A program made the translations under genes and the position numbers. DNA of 64,000 nucleotides from Verrucomicrobiota bacterium (GTDB taxonomy: Bacteria > Verrucomicrobiota > Lentisphaeria > JABSQK01 > JAJFLO01). Shown piece by piece: positions 37,985 to 45,041 of this stretch (positions within the stretch are counted from its first letter, which is position 1; every line of letters begins with the position of its first letter). The stretch spans positions 1 through 64,000 of the forward strand of contig JAJFLQ010000159.1 in NCBI GenBank assembly GCA_021772615.1, given 5' to 3'. The notes below the pieces were generated by a model. That model did not search any database and was not told the origin of the DNA. It was given only the letters and a program-made list of their open reading frames with translations.

Positions 37985-39859
37985 TTATGGCACGATCGTC
38001 TCATCCAGCCCACGCTGGTAGATCTCAATGCGAAAGTTTTCCGGCTTGTATGGAGCCAGATTCAATCGTTTAATATTGCGGTAGTTTTCGTCGATCCAAG
38101 TCGTTATCATGTCGCCGTATCCGGACTCGCCAAAGAAGGATCGGCCGTGGTCGCGCATGTTGATGTTCAGAATCGCGACAAAATCCGGCGGCCGCCGCCG
38201 AATCGCCTGCAGTATCTTCTGTTCCCCGCCGAACACGTTCATCTCCCACGGGGTGAGCAGGTGGTACGGCGTGGGGTTGGATCGCCGTAACACATAATTG
38301 AAGGTAACGCCCTCCGGCAGCACCAGTAATGTCGCCTCTTCCGGCATGGTAGCACGTAGGAATTTCAACGCTTCGACGACGAGGAGCGAGCGCGCACTGG
38401 ACGCGCCATTGAAGGTGACAAACCGGTCTCCGCCCTCACCGACTACAAGGTCTTTGTGGCTGTAAAACGATTGCGCCCGAGTGAGATGCGCACCGGCGGC
38501 CGCTATACAAAGGCCGATTGTCGCCACGCGAAACATGTCGCCGGCGTCGCCGAGCCAAGCCGGTAGCAGCGTAACCCCAACGACGACGACAAGGATCATT
38601 GCGGGCATGGCGAGTACGAAGCCGTAGTGGTCGAGTCGTACATTGAGCACCATTTTCGCCAGTAACAGCATGGACACGACCGACCACAGGCAGATCACGA
38701 AGCCGCGATTGAACCTGTCGCGGTCACGGCGATGCCTGAGCGTGAAAGCCGCGGCGACAACGCCGCAAATCACGACAAGCACAGGAAGTGCCCGCGCGAG
38801 AACGGCCCAGGCCCGAAACGTCATGACATACGTACCGACAGCGGCCGCGGCCAATCCGATTACCACCTGGCTAATGCAGCCGCGTGCGAAACGGGTGTGG
38901 ACGATGCGGGCGCACCACGCGAGCACGACCGCACCGGCGGCAACCGCAGCCGTTGCCGCAAGCATGACCAGAACATTCCCGCCGATATCATCCAGTCCCA
39001 TATTCGCGCGATAGAAGGGATACGACAACGCCGTTGATCGCTCGCCTACCAGGAGCGTGTTCGCGAGCACACCTCTAATCGCTGCCGGAGCAGGCATGTG
39101 GAATTGCAGCAATAACACCGCTGCCAAAGGCGGTAGTAGACATCCGCAGGCGAACACAGCGACATCGCGGCCACCCCATACATGCACGGCGTTCGACCGT
39201 TGCAGTCGGACGAAGGTCAACGCCACGACGGCGGCAGCGGCACAGGGAAGAAAAATCTCGGATTTGGTAAGAAACGCGAATCCGCAACAGGCGCCTGCTG
39301 TGGCGAGCGCGATGCGACTGCCGGATTCCACGCGGAGAACAAAGGCATAGACCATCAACAGGATGAACAGAATGCCATGCGTCATCTCATGCCTGTACGG
39401 CGTTACATAATTATAATTGGCAACGCCGGAATACTGTGAGAATCCAAAGATGGTAAGCAGTAAAACACAGGCAAACGCCGATATGCCAGGGGCGCAAATG
39501 CGCCGAAGAATGCGGTCGGTCACAACGACGATACCGACGAGGATGGCCAGGTTTGCGGCGATCAACGTCGACAGTGAAACGCCAAAGATACGAAAAAGAC
39601 CGGCATTGAAATATTGCGAAAACGGCCCCATCGCGAAAGCAATGTCTGTGTACAGATGTCTGCCGCAGGTAATCTGCCATGGAATATACAGCTCGTGCCC
39701 GAAATCCACGAGGAGGTCCGGCCAGCGCCGCCAGCTCCACGCTGTGAGCAACACGAACACGGCGCCGACGACGAGAAAACAAATCACGCTCGTGACACCG
39801 GGTGACAGGCGCCGGAGTGTTGCTTCGCTGCGATTATCGAATGGCTGTTTCAATGGCAA
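37985..39859 (-). CDS. Polytopic GT-C-like membrane protein
   Basis: About 624 residues if the TTG at 39859 is used; no ATG exists near the head, and the true start could be a GTG just before the first helix. About 11-12 hydrophobic segments. The first loop 'WPDLLVDFGHELYIPWQI' and 'GRHLYTDIAFAMGPFSQYFN' match a recurrent group of uncharacterised bacterial membrane proteins with a GT-C-like architecture, where the Asp and Glu of DFGHE are candidate catalytic residues. A ~150-residue soluble domain follows the last helix. The TTG sits directly after a terminator T-run, which is odd (see terminator entry). Confidence 0.6.
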   Translation of the reverse strand: MPLKQPFDNRSEATLRRLSPGVTSVICFLVVGAVFVLLTAWSWRRWPDLLVDFGHELYIPWQITCGRHLYTDIAFAMGPFSQYFNAGLFRIFGVSLSTLIAANLAILVGIVVVTDRILRRICAPGISAFACVLLLTIFGFSQYSGVANYNYVTPYRHEMTHGILFILLMVYAFVLRVESGSRIALATAGACCGFAFLTKSEIFLPCAAAAVVALTFVRLQRSNAVHVWGGRDVAVFACGCLLPPLAAVLLLQFHMPAPAAIRGVLANTLLVGERSTALSYPFYRANMGLDDIGGNVLVMLAATAAVAAGAVVLAWCARIVHTRFARGCISQVVIGLAAAAVGTYVMTFRAWAVLARALPVLVVICGVVAAAFTLRHRRDRDRFNRGFVICLWSVVSMLLLAKMVLNVRLDHYGFVLAMPAMILVVVVGVTLLPAWLGDAGDMFRVATIGLCIAAAGAHLTRAQSFYSHKDLVVGEGGDRFVTFNGASSARSLLVVEALKFLRATMPEEATLLVLPEGVTFNYVLRRSNPTPYHLLTPWEMNVFGGEQKILQAIRRRPPDFVAILNINMRDHGRSFFGESGYGDMITTWIDENYRNIKRLNLAPYKPENFRIEIYQRGLDETIVP

Positions 39860-39860
39860 A

Positions 39861-39898
39861 AAAACGCCTGCCCGGAAACGGGCAGGCGTCTTAAAAAA
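39861..39898 (-). terminator. Rho-independent terminator of the secreted-protein gene
   Basis: ACGCCTGCCCG (39864-39874), loop GAAA, and CGGGCAGGCGT (39879-39889) form a perfect 11-bp GC-rich stem. On the minus strand it is preceded and followed by seven T. It ends transcription of the gene at 39935-40699 and abuts the start of the next minus-strand gene. Confidence 0.88.
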
Positions 39899-39934
39899 AC
39901 TCGTCGTTACGCTGATCCAGACTGATCGTCGAAC

Positions 39935-40699
39935 TCAGTCTAGTGAAGGCTGGTCGGCGGCGCCTTCGCCGCCGGAGCCATCGTCGGGATCGTCATTATC
40001 ACCGGGTATATCGGAATCCTCGCTGACCTCAAAGCCGCGTTCGACAAAACGCACGAAGTTATCACTCGCCAGATCGCCAACCGTAAGGTCAACGTTGTTC
40101 GCAATGACCGTCAAACGGCGGGCGAAGCGGGCGTTGACGGCCGAATTGCCGACGACGTTGAACACCGGCGCGATATCGGCGATATCAAGATTATGTACAG
40201 CGTCAGTCTCGCCCGGTATGTCATTGGCCACATCGAAGAAGCGATTGGCTCCGGCCAGCGCCGGCGCGATGTGAATACGTAGCAGTTCATCGTTGATCTC
40301 GAGGTCCGTCGCACGGTTGCGTACCGGTCCAAAAAGATCATGGACCAGCTTCATACCCATGAAGCCGTTGCGCGCCCCCTCGGCGTAGCCGATATGAAAC
40401 TCGTCGGAGACGTCTATCGCCTGAACAACGCGCTTGACCTCGATGGTGCCATCTGCAGTCGCCGAAATGACACGGTAGCCGATCACAACCCAGGCGACAC
40501 CGGTGTCGACGATGAAACCCTCATTGTTGAACGCCGCATCGAACGCCAGAATACCACGCCCGGCGATCCGGTCGGTACCACCACCACCGTGATGTGCCGC
40601 ACGAAAGTTCACGTTGTAGACCAGCGGCCTGGCGTGGGTAATGCCGGCCATGAACAGACCGACGATTGCTGAAATGATGAATTTTACGGATATCTTCAT
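39935..40699 (-). CDS. Secreted protein of unknown function with acidic tail
   Basis: 254 residues. Residues 1-23 form a signal peptide (VKFIISAIVGLFMAGITHA, cleavage after AxA likely). The mature part has 'AAHHGGGGTDRIAGRG', several short hydrophobic strands and no cysteines. The C-terminal ~30 residues are strongly acidic with Asp, Glu and Gly (SDIPGDNDDPDDGSGGEG). No family is recognised. AAAGGAG precedes the ATG at a good distance, and a strong terminator follows the stop, so it is a single-gene transcription unit. Probably periplasmic or exported; calcium binding by the tail is possible but unproven. Confidence 0.75.
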   Translation of the reverse strand: MKISVKFIISAIVGLFMAGITHARPLVYNVNFRAAHHGGGGTDRIAGRGILAFDAAFNNEGFIVDTGVAWVVIGYRVISATADGTIEVKRVVQAIDVSDEFHIGYAEGARNGFMGMKLVHDLFGPVRNRATDLEINDELLRIHIAPALAGANRFFDVANDIPGETDAVHNLDIADIAPVFNVVGNSAVNARFARRLTVIANNVDLTVGDLASDNFVRFVERGFEVSEDSDIPGDNDDPDDGSGGEGAADQPSLD

Positions 40700-40837
40700 G
40701 ATTCTATACTCCTTTGTGCTTGAATGGAATGTACGTCAATTGGTGTGATTTTCATAGTCGGATCGTTCTCCTTATGATGCCATACCTTGCCCTCCTGTCA
40801 ATTTCCTCGTCCGGGCGATGTCCCGGAACCTTAGTTG

Positions 40838-40865
40838 TTGATTTTCTACGTGGTTTCGTTACATT
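40838..40865 (+). promoter_or_regulatory. Possible promoter of trhO
   Basis: TTGATT (40838-40843), 16 bases, then TACATT (40860-40865), about 75 bases upstream of the trhO ATG. Both hexamers deviate from consensus, so this is tentative. Confidence 0.3.
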
Positions 40866-40938
40866 CACGTTGCGTATACCGGCAATTCGTCGCCACCCGG
40901 CACTTCTTACGCAACCATATCAAAAAAAGTCAATTCCC

Positions 40939-41769
40939 ATGCAGCTTCGTTATATCTGCGCGTATAAATTTATCGATCTGCCGGTCACCGAGTTGTATGA
41001 GATTCGTGACAAACTGCAGGAGACATGCATCGGCTTTGGATTTCGCGGCACGATACTGCTGGCAGAGGAAGGTATTAACCTGACGGTGAGCGGTGAAGCG
41101 GAGGCGGTCGGCCAGTTTACCTCATGGCTTTCGGATGATCCCCGATTCGCGGACCTGGACTACAAGTGCTGCGATATCGGCTTTCAGCCGTTTCGGCGAA
41201 TGCTGGTAAAGGTCAAGAAAGAGATCATCGCTTTTGGTGTACCGGATGTCTTGCCCGCCAGGAAGACGGCGCCGTATCTCTCTGTGGAGGCGTTTAAGCA
41301 GTGGTTGGACGAAGGACGTGAGCTGACTGTTCTGGATACGCGGAATAATTACGAGACTGCCCTCGGCGTTTTTGATGAAGCCGAAACGTTGAACATTCAG
41401 ACATTTCGAGAGTTTCCGACCGCGTTGGCGGCACGGACATTCGATGCAGATCGACCGATCGTAACATATTGTACCGGCGGGATTCGATGCGAAAAGGCAT
41501 CGGCATTGATGCTCAGCCGTGGGTTCCGAAATGTCTATCAGCTGGAAGGCGGGATATTACGATACTTCGAGATGTTCGGAGATACGCACTACAACGGCGA
41601 GTGTTTTGTATTCGATCGCCGCGTGGCGATCGACGGATCTCTCGCGGAAACAGCTGCGGCGCAGTGTTTCAACTGTATTCATCCAGTAAGTGTCGAAGAA
41701 CAACGTGAGCCGAGTTACCAGCCGCCGAATTCCTGTCCGCACTGCGTGGACGGCAAGTGGAAATCATAG
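40939..41769 (+). CDS. trhO: tRNA uridine(34) hydroxylase (rhodanese-like)
   Basis: 276 residues from the ATG at 40939; the in-frame start at 40714 would add a Cys-rich head not seen in the family. 'LRYICAYKFIDLP' and 'GFRGTILLAEEGINLTVSG' belong to the N-terminal acylphosphatase-like domain, and the rhodanese domain has the loop 'TYCTGGIRCEKAS' with Cys178 as active site. 'NYETALGVFDEAETLNIQTF' is also typical. A C-terminal CxxC pair (CFNC, CPHC) may bind zinc. The enzyme makes 5-hydroxyuridine at tRNA position 34 with O2. No Shine-Dalgarno is evident. It stands alone, convergent with the flagellar block. Confidence 0.92.
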   Translation: MQLRYICAYKFIDLPVTELYEIRDKLQETCIGFGFRGTILLAEEGINLTVSGEAEAVGQFTSWLSDDPRFADLDYKCCDIGFQPFRRMLVKVKKEIIAFGVPDVLPARKTAPYLSVEAFKQWLDEGRELTVLDTRNNYETALGVFDEAETLNIQTFREFPTALAARTFDADRPIVTYCTGGIRCEKASALMLSRGFRNVYQLEGGILRYFEMFGDTHYNGECFVFDRRVAIDGSLAETAAAQCFNCIHPVSVEEQREPSYQPPNSCPHCVDGKWKS

Positions 41770-41843
41770 CGGCACGGCCGGATTGGCCCGAGCAATACAC
41801 AGGCAGGGTAACGACGGTACGGACGTCACCTCAATTGTCCTGC

Positions 41844-42140
41844 TTAGCCGTCTTGAAATACGCCGTGTAGAATCGAATCGATCTGCCCGTCGGAAAGCGG
41901 CTGCCATTGCGCCATCGTATGCCGGCCCTGCTCGACCATTTCCGGACGTACAGCTTCCTCTTCTTCGAGCATTACGACCGCATCCGCGAAGTCTCGCGCC
42001 ATTGACGATACACGCACAGTCGCCGCACCAACGGCTTGTTGCGCGGACTGCAACTGCGCTTCATCGACATCATGTCCAGGTCCACCCGCTTTCTCCGCCT
42101 GCTTTGGCAGCGCAGAGATAATGTCTGGAGTAATCTTCAT
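41844..42140 (-). CDS. FlgM-like small protein (tentative)
   Basis: 98 residues; GAGGTG four bases before the ATG. The C-terminal third reads 'VRPEMVEQGRHTMAQWQPLS' then 'DGQIDSILHGVF', the layout of FlgM C-termini (VRxxxVxxxR, a short loop, then an amphipathic helix) that bind sigma-28 and block flagellin transcription until the hook is finished. The N-terminus is polar, like FlgM's disordered half. It is the last gene of the minus-strand flagellar block. Sequence support is modest, so other small flagellar proteins are possible. Confidence 0.4.
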   Translation of the reverse strand: MKITPDIISALPKQAEKAGGPGHDVDEAQLQSAQQAVGAATVRVSSMARDFADAVVMLEEEEAVRPEMVEQGRHTMAQWQPLSDGQIDSILHGVFQDG

Positions 42141-42309
42141 AACACACCTCAGTTATTCGGTTTCCAGCGGAATTCCCTTTTCCTCTGTCGACAGTACAAT
42201 CCATTTGTACCCTTTGGTCTTGATGATTCGTTGCCGGCGACGTCAAGAGACACTACGGGTCGCCATTTCCGATTTCATCAAGACACTATCGGCAGGTCGG
42301 ACTGTCAGT

Positions 42310-42993
42310 TTAGAATATTTTCGAATCTTTTTCAATGTCAGTTGCCGCAGTCAACAGATCCTGCAGTGAAAATGCCGCGGCGAACCGGCGGAATTCCCTG
42401 GGCGAAATCAATGCTGTATGCATGGCGCTGGGGACTGCCTGGTTGCGTCGCATCAACCTCGATTTCGGCTTACTGCCGGTGACAAACGTCTGGTAGGCAT
42501 CCCGCATTGACTCGTTCTTCAGATCAATCACGCTAACCGTGGCGACGGTGTGCACCGGGTTCATTGCGTCCAACCAGATCAATTCAAGTGTCAAGCGCTG
42601 CGGCGGATATGACGTGGATTCGTGCAACAGCCCGACGATCACCGTACGGCAGGCCAGTGTCCGCGCAATCGTTGCCACTTCGCTCACTTGCACTTCGCCG
42701 TTCTTCACGAGATTGTCCCAGCGGCGCAGGGGTTCCAGAGCCGGGATGACCGTACCGTTTACCACATTACTGCCCGGCACACGTGATAATTCCGTATGCA
42801 GGTGGTTACCGAGATCATCCCGCAACTCACTGTAGCGATCATTCACGGCAATCGGCGGCACAACCAATATCGTACCGCTGAAACCGCTCAAGTCGTCATA
42901 CGACATCTGCGGTTGCTTCGTCGTCGTGCACCCGGCGACGAGCGATATCAACGCGAACGCAGTGGTACGGAGTATGATTCTAACGGCCTTCAT
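42310..42993 (-). CDS. Lipoprotein of unknown function
   Basis: 227 residues. The N-terminus has two basic residues, a hydrophobic stretch and the lipobox LVAGC with Cys22, so it is a lipid-anchored envelope protein. 'GTILVVPPIAVNDRYSELRD' followed by 'TVIVGLLHESTSYPPQRL' resembles the periplasmic proteins (FlgT/LpoB/GNA1162 types) that assemble around envelope machines, but no family match is certain. Its start overlaps the receiver gene's last codons by 14 bases. Position in a flagellar block suggests a motor- or ring-associated role; that is inference. Confidence 0.6.
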   Translation of the reverse strand: MKAVRIILRTTAFALISLVAGCTTTKQPQMSYDDLSGFSGTILVVPPIAVNDRYSELRDDLGNHLHTELSRVPGSNVVNGTVIPALEPLRRWDNLVKNGEVQVSEVATIARTLACRTVIVGLLHESTSYPPQRLTLELIWLDAMNPVHTVATVSVIDLKNESMRDAYQTFVTGSKPKSRLMRRNQAVPSAMHTALISPREFRRFAAAFSLQDLLTAATDIEKDSKIF

Positions 42994-43792
42994 TCAGCTT
43001 CCCTACCAGTTGTCTGACCGCCGCCCGCATGTGTACCGGGTTCACCGGTTTTGTGAGCACTTTCACTATGCCCATGTCGAGGAACTTCTGGTGAAGCTGC
43101 TCATCGTGCAACGCCGTGCATACAAGTATTTGCGTGTCCGGGCTGCGCTCCTTTACTTCGGCAAGGAACGCCATCGGATCATCGCTTATCATAACTTCGG
43201 CGATTAACAGGTCGACATTCTTGCTGCCGTTGATACAGGAGTAAAGATCGAACACATCCCGGAGCGTGTGGATGTCGAGGTCGTCGGCTTTAAGCATCTT
43301 GCTGAAATACTCCAGCGCCCGCTTCTCCGGATCCAGAATATACAGATTGGTCATCTTGTCCTTCTCAAGCTTCAGCTCACCGGAAAGAATCTTATTCACA
43401 CACCCACTGATTAATTTAAGGTTCAGCGGCTTATTCAGCCGTGCCAACACGCCCAATTTCTTCAGTTTGGTGTCATCGATCTTCTCGGTAGCGGACGCGA
43501 TAAGGATGACCGGTACGTATTCGTTTTCGACCACGTCCTTCATCATGCGACGGTATTCGCGGATCTGAGTGAGCATTTCTTCGATCGGCATATCCGGCAA
43601 GCAGGTATCGGCAATGATCAGGTTGGTCATATTGTCTTTGTCCTTCGCGATTGCCTCGCGACCATTGCGCGCCGTCAGGATCTCATGTTTCGCATGCTGG
43701 AGCGTCCGCTGAATGTTCAGCCTTACGGAGGCCTGGCTGCTGGCAATCATAACCGACATGTTCATATCATTGTGCGTAGTATTGGCTACCAT
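42980..43792 (-). CDS. Tandem receiver-domain protein with degenerate phosphorylation sites
   Basis: 270 residues, two CheY-like domains and nothing else. Domain 1 (~12-140) keeps Asp62 in 'IIADTCLPDMP' and Lys121 in LNKP, but its acidic pair is replaced (MIASSQ instead of IVDDE). Domain 2 (~148-265) keeps one acid (YILDPE) and the Lys of LTKP, but the phospho-acceptor position is Glu199 ('LLIAEVM'). Neither domain has the full set for normal phosphorylation, so the protein may be a scaffold or a constitutively 'on' mimic. AGGGGA precedes the ATG. It starts the RR-lipoprotein-FlgM-like group. Confidence 0.8.
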   Translation of the reverse strand: MVANTTHNDMNMSVMIASSQASVRLNIQRTLQHAKHEILTARNGREAIAKDKDNMTNLIIADTCLPDMPIEEMLTQIREYRRMMKDVVENEYVPVILIASATEKIDDTKLKKLGVLARLNKPLNLKLISGCVNKILSGELKLEKDKMTNLYILDPEKRALEYFSKMLKADDLDIHTLRDVFDLYSCINGSKNVDLLIAEVMISDDPMAFLAEVKERSPDTQILVCTALHDEQLHQKFLDMGIVKVLTKPVNPVHMRAAVRQLVGKLNEGR

Positions 43793-43872
43793 TGTATCCC
43801 CTATACTTGCTATAATGGGTTAACCGAAAATCGTTGACTGCCCGGACACGCATTTTTAAGCCGCCTGGCGCT

Positions 43873-44178
43873 TCATTCTGCATCGTATTCACAAATAAGT
43901 TCGGCATGCCGACCACACGGGCATTGAACCAGTATTTTCGTGATCATGTCATCGCGTTTCTCTATCACGATCGATGGCGGCGTCATGTGCTCGTCGTCAT
44001 CGCTGTCGCCACCGACGATCACCTTGTTGCCGGAATCACAATCTGTAGCCGCCGCACGAATGATGCGGCTGAATCGGTTGGCAAGCTTGCTGACGCGAAA
44101 GGCAGACGTACTGCCACCAATAATGTGATCGGTCTGTATGTCCCTCGCATAGAATTTCTGGTCGTCCTCCATGATCAT
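43873..44178 (-). CDS. Small protein with C-terminal CxC motif, unknown
   Basis: 101 residues from the ATG at 44178, which overlaps the upstream stop as ATGA; a longer frame start at 44304 lies inside that gene. It has a charged N-terminus, a middle 'RVSKLANRFSRIIRAAAT' that could be an amphipathic helix, an acidic loop 'GGDSDDDEHMTPPS', and ends 'ITKILVQCPCGRHAELIC'. The CxC plus a third Cys may bind metal. No family is recognised. It is translationally coupled to the FliT-like gene and so probably flagellar. Confidence 0.55.
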   Translation of the reverse strand: MIMEDDQKFYARDIQTDHIIGGSTSAFRVSKLANRFSRIIRAAATDCDSGNKVIVGGDSDDDEHMTPPSIVIEKRDDMITKILVQCPCGRHAELICEYDAE

Positions 44179-44549
44179 CTTGCCTTCACGCGAAGATTCT
44201 GCCCGGTCATCGTTTTCGGAGTTCGGTAATGCCGGGTCAGGACCTGGTCCTGACGGCGAACCTTCTGCTTCGTGCCCAACTGTTTTGCAACCGCACTTTT
44301 CCACATCGACAGGCGGGCATTTACCTCGCGCCAGCGCCGTGATGTACAGCGCAAAGACGAACGTATTTCCGGATCCGCGAGCAGCGGCAATTCCGCCTGA
44401 AGGGCAAGGCTCAGGATTTGAAACTGCCGGCGTCCTGTGCGCAACGCATTGCGAAACGCGCGGAAATCACGGCCGACTACGGCCGCTTCGGCGTCGTCGG
44501 CGCATGTCGCCCACTTGCCGACAGCCTGTTCCACTATTGCTGGATCCAT
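44175..44549 (-). CDS. FliT-like small helical protein (tentative)
   Basis: 124 residues; GAGG precedes the ATG. Mostly helical composition with Arg/Ala-rich heptads (GRDFRAFRNALRTGRRQ) and a basic C-terminus. It follows fliS at 90 bases, the usual place of fliT, the chaperone of the flagellar cap protein FliD. Size and helix pattern fit FliT, but no diagnostic residues can be pointed to. It overlaps the next gene by four bases. Confidence 0.4.
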   Translation of the reverse strand: MDPAIVEQAVGKWATCADDAEAAVVGRDFRAFRNALRTGRRQFQILSLALQAELPLLADPEIRSSLRCTSRRWREVNARLSMWKSAVAKQLGTKQKVRRQDQVLTRHYRTPKTMTGQNLRVKAR

Positions 44550-44639
44550 TCGTTACCGTCCTCAAAAACAATATTGTTCGGTATGTTACACGTAGTGATC
44601 AGCGCCGCCACTACGACGAATCATGACCGGTAACCGGCA

Positions 44640-45038
44640 TCAACCGATTCCCATCTTACGGGCTTCCTTTGCCGCCTGATCCCAGGCGCCGCGAAGATCG
44701 ACTACCATTTTCAGCACTTCATCAATCTTTCGCGCATCCTTCTGGATATTCGCCTCCGACAAATGATTCACCCAAAATTCGTAAAGGTTAGTCAGATTTT
44801 CCGAAATCTCGCCGCCGTTCGTCATGTCGAGCGCCATCTTCAACTCCATGATCAACTGCTCGGCCAACTGGATCTGGTTATTGATCTTCTCCATGTCTTC
44901 CGGGTTCGGATGCTTCATGAGATACAGAACAGAACGCAGATTCTTTATTATCCCATCGTACATCATTACGACGCGCTTCCCGGCGCCGGCGGTGTTCATC
45001 TGGACCTTTAAGTAGTTTGTAACCGATTTCGCGGCCAT
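44640..45038 (-). CDS. fliS: Flagellar export chaperone FliS
   Basis: 132 residues, normal length. 'VTNYLKVQMNTAGAGKRVVM' then 'MYDGIIKNLRSVLYL' matches the FliS pattern (YxxxQVxTAsPxxLixmLYDGaI), and the acidic/amphipathic helices that follow are typical. FliS binds the C-terminus of flagellin in the cytosol and delivers it to the flagellar export gate. The GGAGG of its ribosome site overlaps the end of the Maf gene. No flagellin gene is in the window, so its client lies elsewhere. Confidence 0.88.
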   Translation of the reverse strand: MAAKSVTNYLKVQMNTAGAGKRVVMMYDGIIKNLRSVLYLMKHPNPEDMEKINNQIQLAEQLIMELKMALDMTNGGEISENLTNLYEFWVNHLSEANIQKDARKIDEVLKMVVDLRGAWDQAAKEARKMGIG

Positions 45039-45041
45039 ACG

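Noticed and set aside
39417..40274. 285-codon plus-strand frame across the terminator
   Set aside because: It spans two minus-strand genes and a perfect terminator stem; composition is that of an antisense frame.
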